Below are positions 28,891 to 37,071 of a stretch of DNA of 60,110 nucleotides, in pieces (the first letter of the stretch is position 1; every line of letters begins with the position of its first letter). A model generated the notes under the pieces. That model saw only the letters and a program-made list of their open reading frames with translations. It was not told where the DNA came from and ran no database searches. A program made the position numbers and the translations under genes. The stretch comes from [Phormidium] sp. LEGE 05292 (GTDB lineage Bacteria; Cyanobacteriota; Cyanobacteriia; Cyanobacteriales; Aerosakkonemataceae), in contig NZ_JADEWG010000028.1 in assembly GCF_015207735.1 (NCBI RefSeq), forward strand, positions 1 to 60,110, read 5' to 3'.

Positions 28891-29094
28891 CTACTACCAG
28901 CGTCAATCTTATAAATAGCAACTTGCTTTACTACCTTATATACGTTTCTCATCCAATATTGGATTTATTTAAATCCAAATTCCCAGTTGCTTCGTATTAA
29001 GAGTAGCTACTACACAGTTGAGCTATTAAATAGGCTTGCAGACTGTAATAGCGTCCTTGCACTCCAAAACATTAATAAAACTCAAAGGCTAACT

Positions 29095-29619
29095 ATGCGT
29101 AAACCTTCAGCATTATTACTCGGTCTATGTATCAGCAGCTTGGTTTTCAGTGCTTCTTTAGTAACTGCAACTACAGCCAGAACAGCTGTTAAAACTGATA
29201 CTGCGATCGCGCAAGCAAATCCCTGTGCTGCTAAACCCAATCCTTGCGCTGGAAAATTAAAAAATGTCGGTGGGCCATTAGCTAAAGAACTGCAAGGAAA
29301 ACCTGTAGTTGTAGATATTTTTGCTACTTGGTGTCCCGCGTGTAAAACTCTGGAACCTACCCTATCTCAGTTGCGTCGAGAGTACACCGGAAAAGCCAAT
29401 TTTGTGGTATTAGATGTTAGCGATAAAGCTAAAACTATGCGCTCAGAAGCTAGAGCCAGACAGCTAGGACTTGAGAAATTTTTTGCTGGAAATAAATCCA
29501 AAACTGCAACAGTTGCCATTATCGATCCAGCTACAGGAAATATCTTGGTGCAACACAGCAAAAATCCCAGTAAAGCTGCTTATACCTCTGTGCTGAATTC
29601 AGCTATTGCTAAAAGGTAG
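29095..29619 (+). CDS. exported thioredoxin-like protein
   Basis: A thioredoxin-fold protein with active site FATWCPACKTLEP (C-P-A-C). The frame can be read from TTG 28987, but ATG 29095 puts a clear signal peptide at the N-terminus (MRKPSALLLGLCISSLVFSA), so the 174-residue product is probably lumenal, periplasmic or membrane-tethered. The next gene, 180 bases downstream, encodes a CcdA-like electron carrier, a natural reductant for an exported thioredoxin. The unusual CAAKPNPCAGK stretch after the signal peptide adds two further cysteines. Confidence 0.88.
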   Translation: MRKPSALLLGLCISSLVFSASLVTATTARTAVKTDTAIAQANPCAAKPNPCAGKLKNVGGPLAKELQGKPVVVDIFATWCPACKTLEPTLSQLRREYTGKANFVVLDVSDKAKTMRSEARARQLGLEKFFAGNKSKTATVAIIDPATGNILVQHSKNPSKAAYTSVLNSAIAKR

Positions 29620-29798
29620 TTCTTAAAAAGCTATCAGATTATTGGTTAATAAAGGCTTCTCCGTCAAAAATATTCCGCTGCATTCTACCTGATGGAGAAC
29701 AACCTTTTATTGAGGGAGCAAGTTTATCAAAAACTTTCTCCTTTACAGGAGTTTTTGTCACTTTTTGAACGCACGTAATAAAGTTTCGAGAGATTCCC

Positions 29799-30653
29799 AT
29801 GTCACAAATTGAAAAATTCGATCGCCAACCAACCACCACTAAAACTAACAGCTTTAAAATCCGCAAAACTTCGTTAATTTTTAGTGGTTTAGTACTACTC
29901 GGTTCGATCGTAGCCATGATGATTAGTGGGCCAGTTTCCCTGCAAATCGATCTTCTAGTAGCAGTCGTAGAAAACAGTTACCAACAATGGTTAAAAAGTC
30001 AAAATACAGCTAATCCATTAGTATTAGTTCCTTTAGCATTTGTCGGCGGACTGCTTGCTAGTATTTCCCCTTGTATCTTGGCACTTTTACCGATTAATCT
30101 CAGCTACATTGGCACGCGCAACATTACTTCTCGTCGAGATGCTTTCATCAAGGCAAGTTTATTTGTTTTAGGGGTTGTAACCATTCTCAGTTTGTTTGGA
30201 TTAGCTTCTTCCTTCGCTGGTGCAGTGATGGTTGAGTATCGCGGTTATATCAATATAATTGTCGGATTTATCATCCTAATTATGGGGTTGAGCTTAATCG
30301 GAATTATCCGTTTACCTCTACCTCAAATAAATGTCAATGCTTCTAATTTAGGCCCTTTAGGAGTGGGTGTAACCTTTGCTTTAGTGAGTTCTCCCTGTGC
30401 TAGTCCCGTATTGTTTGCTGTGTTGGCGGCAAGTGCAGCAACTGGTTCCCAAATTTTGGGAACAATTACAATGATTAGTTATGGTTTTGGTTACACCATG
30501 ATTATCTTTCTCGCCAGTGTATTGACTGGTTTAGCAAAGCAAACAAGGGTATTACTAAATTATTCCGAATTAATTGTCAGAGTTGGTAGTATTGCTTTAA
30601 TAATTGCCGGAGTTTATTACTTAATTGCAGGAACGCGCTGGTTTTTTAGTTAG
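29799..30653 (+). CDS. CcdA/DsbD-like thiol-disulfide transmembrane carrier
   Basis: A 284-residue membrane protein with a short cytoplasmic N-terminus, an extra N-terminal helix (about 28-55) and six core helices. The two redox cysteines are in the mirror-image motifs ASISPCILALLP and LVSSPCASPVLF, the hallmark of CcdA/DsbD proteins, which carry electrons from cytoplasmic thioredoxin to exported thiol proteins. Next to the exported thioredoxin gene, it likely forms a redox relay. Whether it serves cytochrome c maturation (ccdA proper) or oxidative folding cannot be decided. Confidence 0.9.
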   Translation: MSQIEKFDRQPTTTKTNSFKIRKTSLIFSGLVLLGSIVAMMISGPVSLQIDLLVAVVENSYQQWLKSQNTANPLVLVPLAFVGGLLASISPCILALLPINLSYIGTRNITSRRDAFIKASLFVLGVVTILSLFGLASSFAGAVMVEYRGYINIIVGFIILIMGLSLIGIIRLPLPQINVNASNLGPLGVGVTFALVSSPCASPVLFAVLAASAATGSQILGTITMISYGFGYTMIIFLASVLTGLAKQTRVLLNYSELIVRVGSIALIIAGVYYLIAGTRWFFS

Positions 30654-30666
30654 AAACTAAGAGGCG

Positions 30667-30906
30667 TTAAAGAGATTTGCGCCTCCGCATCCGGCTTATA
30701 TATTGTCCGTGAATATTGACACAGTAAGGAACAATGTAAGTGAAGCCAGCAGAAATCCAGCGATCGCGATTCATCTCTCCTTTAATCACAGCAGATCCGT
30801 GATTGATTATAAATAAAAGTGTCCCAACTACAGTAGCAACTTTTACCGCTGTTGGCATTAACTCTTGATCGAGCAGGCAAAAACAGTATTGCTTTAAAGA
30901 ATTCAT
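30667..30906 (-). CDS. nrtS: NrtS-like nitrate/nitrite transporter subunit
   Basis: A 79-residue protein with two membrane segments. The conserved patches PTAVKVATVVGTLLFIINHG and the later RDRWISAGFTYIVPYCVNIHG match the small NrtS family, described in cyanobacteria as a nitrate/nitrite transporter built from very short subunits. Only one copy is here. The stop is 13 bases from the convergent CcdA-like gene. I found no GTA-N8-TAC (NtcA-type) site in the 104-base gap upstream. Confidence 0.8.
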   Translation of the reverse strand: MNSLKQYCFCLLDQELMPTAVKVATVVGTLLFIINHGSAVIKGEMNRDRWISAGFTYIVPYCVNIHGQYISRMRRRKSL

Positions 30907-31010
30907 ATACTAATCCAATCAACACTACCTGAGATGCTACAATAAAACATCTAAATTGCTTTCTAATCCGTAATATAAATAACACTCTGATAATCCTGAA
31001 TCAAGACGCT

Positions 31011-31661
31011 GTGAAATGTAAATCCGAATTAGCGTTAAAGCTTTCTGTAAGCAACTATCTAGTGAAAAATACTGACTCTAATCCCACAAATGGATTATCG
31101 AAAAATCTAGCACAAGAAACGGATGCAGCATTGTTTCATGCTTTGCAGGCGGGGGAAACTTCTGCATTAACTGTGCTTTACGATCGCTATTCCAGCCTTG
31201 TTTATGGTTTATCTTTGAGAATCTTAACTAATCCCCAAGAAGCTGAAGATCTCACCCAAGAAATTTTTTTGCTGCTCTGGCGTAATCATTCTTATAATCC
31301 GAATCGGGGGTCTTTGAGTAGCTTTTTGTCAGTGCTTACCCGATCGCGTGCCCTCGATCGACTGCGATCGCGTAGTAGCAAACTAAAACTTCTTCAGCGA
31401 TCGCAACAAACTATGACAATTGGAACTGATAGTAATCCACCTTTGGAACAAATTTCTTTAAGTGAACGTCAAGAAATTGTTCGCCAAGCTTTAGAAAAAC
31501 TCCCCCTTAAACAGCGTCAGGTTTTAGAATTAGCTTACTATGAAGGACATTCTCATTCAGAAATTGCTCAACAATTAAATACTCCTTTAGGTACAGTAAA
31601 AACTTGGGCACGTAAAGGCTTACTAACACTTAGACAAAACTTGAAAGAATTAATCGAATAA
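31011..31661 (+). CDS. ECF-type RNA polymerase sigma factor
   Basis: A sigma-70 family protein with only regions 2 and 4. Region 2 includes LYDRYSSLVYGLSLRI and EAEDLTQEIFLLLWRN; region 4 has LPLKQRQVLELAYYEGHSHSEIAQQLNTPLGTVKTWARKGL, a helix-turn-helix that recognises the -35 element. The start is uncertain: GTG 31011 gives 216 residues, GTG 31062 gives 199, and there is no early ATG. The anti-sigma gene follows after 12 bases, so the pair is co-transcribed and probably auto-regulated. Confidence 0.93.
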   Translation: MKCKSELALKLSVSNYLVKNTDSNPTNGLSKNLAQETDAALFHALQAGETSALTVLYDRYSSLVYGLSLRILTNPQEAEDLTQEIFLLLWRNHSYNPNRGSLSSFLSVLTRSRALDRLRSRSSKLKLLQRSQQTMTIGTDSNPPLEQISLSERQEIVRQALEKLPLKQRQVLELAYYEGHSHSEIAQQLNTPLGTVKTWARKGLLTLRQNLKELIE

Positions 31662-31673
31662 TTAAGATGTACT

Positions 31674-32588
31674 ATGTCTAAATATTTTCCTTCAGAACGC
31701 ATTCAAGAGTTAGCCGCTGGATACGTTTTAGGCGATCTTTCCTCAGAAGAAGCCGAAGAATTTCAGCAGTTATTACGAGAATATCCTGAACTCGCTACAG
31801 AAGTTGATAGTCTCCGAGAAGTGCGAGAAATGATGGCTTATTTACCAGAAGTAGCACCACCACCGCATTTGCGAACAAAGATTTTATCAGCGGCTCAAAC
31901 TGCTCATCAATCTAAAATTAAACAATTAAAACTTTCGGTTTTTCGCCGGAATAATCTAGTAACTGGGATTGCAGCATTGTTAGCGATCGCCTTCGGTTTA
32001 AATAATTACTATTTACACCAACAACTTAACACCGCCCAAACTCAACTAACTCAACAAAAACAAGTAATTGCCAAACTGCAAGAAACCGATTCTTCTGCCA
32101 ATTCGACAAAACTTGTCATGGCTTCCGAAGCCTTTTTACAAAAAAATTGGCAAGGGATTGATAAAATTTTCAAAGATCATCTCCGTTCAGTTTCGCAAAA
32201 ACAAAGCCCTGTAGATTTTTCCTCTTCTAATCCCATGAAGATTGTGAAAAACTTCCAAAATCAGTTAACTTTTACCTCTGATGTTCCCTACGTCAGCAAC
32301 AACAAAGCCAAGCTAATGGGAGGTAGTTTTTGCGATTTTGGGGAAACTCAAGGTATTCGCTTTACCTATAAGCTAAAAGGAGGACAGATGGTGTCTCTCT
32401 ATCAAATTAAAAGGGCAAATAATATGTCTGTTCCTCAGCTAAACGGAGAGCGTCTTTACATTGGACATAAAGATAGTCCAGCAATTTTAATTTGGGATGA
32501 TGAACGTTTTTTCTATGTCTTAATTGCGCCATTATCTAAACATGAATTAGAGCAACTAGCTGCCAATGTTGAATATATGCAAGCCTAA
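31674..32588 (+). CDS. membrane-anchored anti-sigma factor (RskA-like)
   Basis: A 304-residue partner of the sigma factor just upstream. The N-terminal cytoplasmic domain (ELAAGYVLGDLSSEEAEEFQ and REVREMMAYLPEVAPPPHLR) is the anti-sigma fold without the zinc-binding HxxxCxxC. One membrane helix lies near residues 96-115. The C-terminal part has a coiled-coil (QTQLTQQKQVIAKLQE) and a globular envelope domain ending in APLSKHELEQLAANVEYM. It probably sequesters the sigma factor until an envelope signal arrives. The stimulus and regulon are unknown. Confidence 0.88.
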   Translation: MSKYFPSERIQELAAGYVLGDLSSEEAEEFQQLLREYPELATEVDSLREVREMMAYLPEVAPPPHLRTKILSAAQTAHQSKIKQLKLSVFRRNNLVTGIAALLAIAFGLNNYYLHQQLNTAQTQLTQQKQVIAKLQETDSSANSTKLVMASEAFLQKNWQGIDKIFKDHLRSVSQKQSPVDFSSSNPMKIVKNFQNQLTFTSDVPYVSNNKAKLMGGSFCDFGETQGIRFTYKLKGGQMVSLYQIKRANNMSVPQLNGERLYIGHKDSPAILIWDDERFFYVLIAPLSKHELEQLAANVEYMQA

Positions 32589-32845
32589 TTTCACGTTAAG
32601 GTTGAGCTAAATAATTTATCGGGGCGAGTTTAGCCAATATCTTGGGCTACCTGACGGCAGATAAATTGCACGATTTAGATAAAACTGAATTCCTTTCTCT
32701 AAGTTTAGCAGTAAAAGTAAAAATTCTTCATGTTATAGCAAGTAAAGTGATGGCTTACAGCAAAAAAATTAATATTTTTTTTGCTATTTATTGGGCAAGC
32801 TATAACTAGAGACTATTTTTACCACTATTAAGGAGATTAATCATA

Positions 32846-33841
32846 ATGGATGCCCATGAATTACTGAAACGCTACGCAGCAGGGGAAAGAGATTTTACCG
32901 GAGTTAATTTAATTGGTGCTAACTTGGAAAGTGCCAATTTAACAGGAATCAACCTTTCCAATGCCTACTTAGCAGCAGCAAACTTCAAACGAGCGCATTT
33001 AACAGGAGCTAATTTAAGTGAAGCTTTTCTTCACAGAGCAGACTTAACTTTTGCCAAACTTAATGAAGCATTCTTAACAAATGCGGATTTAACAAAAGCA
33101 AATCTTCAAGGAGCTTATTTGGTTAAATCCGTACTCAAAGGAGCCAGATTAAGCGGCGCAATTCTTAGCGCAGTTAACTTCCGTTTAGCCAACTTACAAG
33201 GTGTAAATTTTTGTGGCGCAGATTTACGGGGAATTAACTTCCGAGCCGCCAATTTAGTAGATGCTAACTTGAGTTGGGCTAATCTTAACGGAGCTAAATT
33301 TAGTGGCGCAATATTGCGGGGAGCAATACTAAACGGAGTCAAATTAAGTAATGCTTGGTTAAATGGTGTAGATCTCAATAGTGTAGATTTAGAAGGAGTT
33401 AATTTAAGCGAGTCAAAACTAAGTGGCGCTAACTTAAGCGGAGCTAATTTATTAGCTAGTAATTTAAGCAATGCTCAGTTGCGCGTTTCCATGTTAACTA
33501 GAGCAAATCTTCACGCAGCTAATTTAACAGCCGCTAATTTGAGTAAAGCTGATTTGTGTGCCGCCAATTTAAGTAAAGCTGATTTGAGTGCCACAAATTT
33601 GAGTAAAGCTGACTTAACAGGCGCGAATTTAAACATGGCTAATTTGTACGATGCTATTTTAGCGGAAACTTGTTTGCGAGATGCTTACTTATGGGGAGCT
33701 AACTTTTGTGTCGCACAAATGAGTAAAGTAGATTTGCGTGGTGCTAGCCTGCGTGGTGCATTCATGGAAGCTACCAAAAATCAATGGCAAGAGGCTATGT
33801 TAACTGGAGCCACTATGCCAGATGGCAGTCGTCATTTGTAG
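32846..33841 (+). CDS. pentapeptide-repeat protein, copy B
   Basis: A 331-residue near-copy of the pentapeptide protein at 27193, with the same N-terminal cap (MDAHELLKRYAAGERDFTGV), the same arrangement of beta-helix coils and the same ending. The main change is an insertion near the C-terminus, MEATKNQWQEAM where copy A has LHGADWREAI. It starts 257 bases after the anti-sigma gene with a clear AGGAG before ATG 32846. I see no gene in that gap. Control by the neighbouring sigma factor is possible but unproven. Confidence 0.93.
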   Translation: MDAHELLKRYAAGERDFTGVNLIGANLESANLTGINLSNAYLAAANFKRAHLTGANLSEAFLHRADLTFAKLNEAFLTNADLTKANLQGAYLVKSVLKGARLSGAILSAVNFRLANLQGVNFCGADLRGINFRAANLVDANLSWANLNGAKFSGAILRGAILNGVKLSNAWLNGVDLNSVDLEGVNLSESKLSGANLSGANLLASNLSNAQLRVSMLTRANLHAANLTAANLSKADLCAANLSKADLSATNLSKADLTGANLNMANLYDAILAETCLRDAYLWGANFCVAQMSKVDLRGASLRGAFMEATKNQWQEAMLTGATMPDGSRHL

Positions 33842-34106
33842 AGTTATAAACTAGATTAAAATTTAAGGTCGTGCATTTTATAAATTATGTACGATCTGAT
33901 TTTTTCTTAATTTTTTGATAACCTCATATAAGCTTCACGGCTAATTATGTCAAGAGGAGTAAATTTTCATAATCATGAGAAAGATTTATTTGAGGGGGTG
34001 TAAAATTGTGTTATGTTGAAATAGTAAACAACCAAAAGAGACAACTACGTTCTCTAAATTTACGAAGATTAAGATATCATTATTAATGAACAAAGAGGGA
34101 CTTAGA

Positions 34107-34385
34107 ATGCTAGCTTTAAATAGCGCATATCACTACAAAGATCACAAGCGTTCATTTAAAGAAGCAGAACCAATTCCAGGGGAAAAAAAAAGAGCGATCG
34201 CATACAGTATGGACGCTCTAGTTCCAGGGATCTACGCTTGGTTTGGCTCATGGAATTTTCGCATCGGTGGTAGCAGAGCAGAAAGAAGCTACCCCGGAAC
34301 TATACATAGTTTCGCTGGTTTGGCGCTAGTATTACCCGGATACCGGATATACAGCACCTATCAGGGAGACTATGACCCTCGATAA
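34107..34385 (+). CDS. hypothetical protein (92 aa)
   Basis: Unrecognised. The frame begins at ATG 34086, but GAGGG about eight bases before ATG 34107 makes the shorter form likely. The product is rich in Tyr, Gly and Arg (GIYAWFGSWNFRIGGSRAER) with one moderately hydrophobic segment, SFAGLALVLPG. Its 3' end overlaps the next gene by 14 bases, suggesting a two-gene unit. Codon use looks like neighbouring genes. No function is proposed. Confidence 0.5.
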   Translation: MLALNSAYHYKDHKRSFKEAEPIPGEKKRAIAYSMDALVPGIYAWFGSWNFRIGGSRAERSYPGTIHSFAGLALVLPGYRIYSTYQGDYDPR

Positions 34386-34623
34386 ACATCAAATTGACGG
34401 GATAGGTAAAATTATTAGCAAAACTTTACCTACCCATAAATTTGAAGAGATTATGCAGCAAGCTGGCTACAGACGCATTAGTAGCCAGCCAGCTGAAGGT
34501 GACAGAATTAAGGTAGATTGGTATCACTACAAATGGGCAAAAGTTGAAGCGATTTATACACCGGATCAAAAGGTAACTATTACCGCTTATCATCCAGAAA
34601 AAAAGGGTGTAGCTGGGTACTAG
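34372..34623 (+). CDS. hypothetical protein (83 aa)
   Basis: Unrecognised small soluble protein, overlapping the preceding gene by 14 bases in another frame. The second half (RIKVDWYHYKWAKVEAIYTP, then KVTITAYHPE) has alternating hydrophobic residues typical of a small beta-sheet domain. The first half is helical (GIGKIISKTLPTHKFEEIMQQAGY). It is probably co-expressed with the 34107 gene. No function is proposed. Confidence 0.5.
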   Translation: MTLDKHQIDGIGKIISKTLPTHKFEEIMQQAGYRRISSQPAEGDRIKVDWYHYKWAKVEAIYTPDQKVTITAYHPEKKGVAGY

Positions 34624-34724
34624 TTTAAAATGGCAAGGGCGATCGTATTTTAAGAAGTGGAAACAACAAGTCTCCTGAAAAGCCTTGTGATAATATATTA
34701 ATACACTGTCTGGAGAAAGCAAAA

Positions 34725-35126
34725 ATGTCAACAGTCAAAGTTGAAATTCAAATGTCTTCAGAAGAATTACTAAAAGCTGTTTCCCAACTAAGTTTACCAG
34801 ATTTAGAGAAATTTGTAACTCAAGTTATTGCATTACAAGCACAGCGTAGAGCTAATAAGTTACCACAAATTGAAGCAGAATTGCTGCTAAAAATTAATCA
34901 GGTAATTCCTTCAGATATACAAAAGCAATATGATGAATTAATTGTTAAACGACAAGCTGAAACTCTAACAACAGAGGAGCATCAACAGTTATTGAAATTG
35001 ACTGAACAAATAGAAAAATTGCAAGCACAAAGAATAGAATATTTAGTAGAGTTGTCACAGATTAGAAAGATTTCGCTGACGGAACTAATGGAAAATTTAG
35101 GCATTCAGGTGCCAAACTATGTCTGA
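34725..35126 (+). CDS. conserved-looking helical protein paired with HNH nuclease
   Basis: A 133-residue, almost entirely helical, charged protein (SSEELLKAVSQLSLPDLEKF, then long heptad-like stretches to IEKLQAQRIEYLVELSQIRK). No membrane segment. It starts after a TGGAGAAAG ribosome site and its stop overlaps the start of the HNH gene by 8 bases, so the two are translationally coupled. Pairs of this kind are common on cyanobacterial chromosomes. An antitoxin- or adaptor-like role is a guess from the arrangement. Confidence 0.75.
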   Translation: MSTVKVEIQMSSEELLKAVSQLSLPDLEKFVTQVIALQAQRRANKLPQIEAELLLKINQVIPSDIQKQYDELIVKRQAETLTTEEHQQLLKLTEQIEKLQAQRIEYLVELSQIRKISLTELMENLGIQVPNYV

Positions 35127-35553
35127 GAGTCGAGTTACATTTGCTCAGAAAAAGGCTGTAGCTGAAAGGGCTTTTAATTGTTGTGAGTATTGCAAAAGTC
35201 AGGCACGTTTTGCTATTCAAGCATTTTCAATTGAACATATAATACCCATTAGTAAAAGTGGAGAGACTGCATTAGATAATTTAGCTTTGGCTTGTCAGGG
35301 ATGTAACAATCACAAATACAATAAAACTGAAGGGCGCGATCGCGTAAGTAGTGAAACTGTGAAACTTTACCATCCACGCCAACAACAATGGAGCGATCAT
35401 TTTGCGTTGAACGATGAATTTACTTTGATAATTGGATTAACTCCGATTGGAAGAGTGACAGTGGAAGAATTGCAACTCAATAGGGAGGGTGTTGTTAATT
35501 TGCGACGGGTACTTTATGCGATCGGAGAACATCCACCTATTGAGGTTAATTAG
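35119..35553 (+). CDS. HNH endonuclease
   Basis: A 144-residue HNH-family nuclease. The zinc-binding pairs are C-C-E-Y-C near residues 22-26 and C-Q-G-C-N near 56-60. The catalytic beta-beta-alpha-metal core is FSIEHIIPISKSGETALDNLALACQGCNNHK, with His in IEHIIP, Asn in LDNL and Asn-His in CNNHK. No separate DNA-recognition domain is visible. It is translationally coupled to the upstream helical protein. The biological target, whether defence or housekeeping, cannot be told from the sequence. Confidence 0.9.
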   Translation: MSESRVTFAQKKAVAERAFNCCEYCKSQARFAIQAFSIEHIIPISKSGETALDNLALACQGCNNHKYNKTEGRDRVSSETVKLYHPRQQQWSDHFALNDEFTLIIGLTPIGRVTVEELQLNREGVVNLRRVLYAIGEHPPIEVN

Positions 35554-35567
35554 TAGAGTTTTTCTAT

Positions 35568-35936
35568 TTACCCCAAAGTCAACAATCCATCGGCAAAATT
35601 CACCGTTAATGGCAGCATTTTCAACCATTGTAAACCCAATAAAGATTCAGGAATTCCATCCCCAGCTAAAACCGGAATTATGTACTCCTGTCCATCCAGT
35701 ACAACTCTTCCTTCATATATGTCAAAATACTCCCAGCCTCGTGCTGTCTGCATTGTCCGATTACGTTCAATCACAGACCATCCTAAACTTTCTGCATCTT
35801 GGGTATCAAGTGCTAGCCAGCCAGTAGTAAAACCCGTATCTAGTAAAACTTCGACAGGAAATCTTTCTCCATCAGCGGTAATTAAATCAATTTCAAAAAT
35901 TAGCTCTCCAATCTCACCGAACTTGCCCGAAATCAT
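35568..35936 (-). CDS. retropepsin-like aspartic protease family protein
   Basis: A 122-residue single-domain protein with the clan AA signature: VEVLLDTGFTTGWLAL holds the D-T-G catalytic triad, and the C-terminal PESLLGLQWLKMLPL has the hydrophobic-hydrophobic-Gly motif. Retropepsins act as dimers of such domains. No signal peptide. The ATG lies inside the last codons of the upstream gene (4-base overlap), making a two-gene module with the protein at 35933. Confidence 0.85.
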   Translation of the reverse strand: MISGKFGEIGELIFEIDLITADGERFPVEVLLDTGFTTGWLALDTQDAESLGWSVIERNRTMQTARGWEYFDIYEGRVVLDGQEYIIPVLAGDGIPESLLGLQWLKMLPLTVNFADGLLTLG

Positions 35937-36250
35937 ATCATGCCACAGGCTCCTGTCTCATTAATTCGGAAAGTAACAAGCCAACCACTAGGGTACTTTT
36001 GACGCGCTTTTTGAACCGCTACCTCTTCATCAGGGTCGATAAAATAACTACCACTGTTTGGTTCGATAATAATGAACCAGTTGTAATGATCATCTATCAA
36101 TTGAGGGCGAACTTGTTCAAAAACTACTCTACTTCGCTGACATCGGGCATCTTTTTCGGCTTTGCGTCTGGCTAGTTCTTCTGGGGGTATTGTGAATTCT
36201 GGGAATAATCTTCCTTGACGACGGGGAATTTTTCGTGGTGTTTGAGTCAT
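35933..36250 (-). CDS. hypothetical protein coupled to the aspartic protease
   Basis: A 105-residue protein, basic at the N-terminus (TPRKIPRRQGRLFPEF), with a compact C-terminal part (NWFIIIEPNSGSYFIDPDEE, then AVQKARQKYPSGWLVTFRIN) that resembles small DUF5678-like domains. Its stop overlaps the protease start as ATGA. Cyanobacterial aspartic-protease genes are often preceded by such small proteins. Its function, perhaps as substrate or partner, is unknown. Confidence 0.7.
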   Translation of the reverse strand: MTQTPRKIPRRQGRLFPEFTIPPEELARRKAEKDARCQRSRVVFEQVRPQLIDDHYNWFIIIEPNSGSYFIDPDEEVAVQKARQKYPSGWLVTFRINETGACGMI

Positions 36251-36324
36251 AGCTTACGTTGCTCATTCAAGTATTAGTAATTATATTTTAAATGTGAATG
36301 TAAGTAATCATTAAACCAACTTGA

Positions 36325-37062
36325 CTAATTTAGCTGAGCTTCCACAAGCAAATCGCGCAAGAGACTTATTTGCTCATTTGTTAACCCAATTGTTTTGAGA
36401 TAAGCAATTACTCCTCCATATTTATCATCTAAATATTTAAAAGTATCTAACAAAGTTTCCGCACGACATTCAAACATATAAGCATTGCCAAGTTCCCTGG
36501 CTTTTGGTAACAAAGGTGCATACAAAGGTGCAAGATAATCCCCACTTAAAACGAAATCTTCCACAATCGTATGTACTGGTACATTTGCCACACTCAGCAA
36601 CAAAGCAATAGTTAAACCAGTGCGATCTTTTCCCCCAGTACAATGAATTAAAACTGGTGATGGTAAACTCTCAATAATCGTTTCTAAAATCTTCCGAAAC
36701 TGTGCTTGACAGCTATCTAACCAAATATAGTAGTTTTTTGCCTGAGTTTTTAAGGGTTTTAACTGTTCTAATAGTTCATTTTCAAACAAGGGAATATTTA
36801 GATATTTTATCTGTTTTGATTCAGCAAAAACACTAGGTCTATTCTGTACTTCAGAAGCATAGCGTAAGTCAATAATTGTTTTTACACCATAATCAATTAT
36901 TGCTTGTTGGCTTGCTAACGGAAGTCGATGCAAACTATCTGAACGCAGAATGGTTTTCCAGCGTGTTTGATAACCATCAACAGTAACATAACCTCCAATA
37001 TCCCGAATATTATAGCTACCTTCTAATGGTAAGTGACGTTGTAAATTTGAGAAGTTTTCCAT
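36325..37062 (-). CDS. tyrosine-protein phosphatase (Y_phosphatase3 type)
   Basis: A 245-residue cysteine phosphatase. The P-loop LIHCTGGKDRTGLT (H-C-x5-R with K-D-R-T-G) is exact, and the N-terminal SYNIRDIGGYVTVDG and DLRYASEVQNRP are the family landmarks of lipid or tyrosine phosphatases of this class. It begins nine bases after the stop of the EmrB-like transporter gene, so it is probably the last gene of the efflux transcript. Substrate unknown. Confidence 0.9.
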   Translation of the reverse strand: MENFSNLQRHLPLEGSYNIRDIGGYVTVDGYQTRWKTILRSDSLHRLPLASQQAIIDYGVKTIIDLRYASEVQNRPSVFAESKQIKYLNIPLFENELLEQLKPLKTQAKNYYIWLDSCQAQFRKILETIIESLPSPVLIHCTGGKDRTGLTIALLLSVANVPVHTIVEDFVLSGDYLAPLYAPLLPKARELGNAYMFECRAETLLDTFKYLDDKYGGVIAYLKTIGLTNEQISLLRDLLVEAQLN

Positions 37063-37071
37063 ACTTTGTAT

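Noticed and set aside
29639-29917. 92-codon minus-strand frame
   Set aside because: It overlaps the start of the CcdA-like gene on the other strand and has no supporting features.
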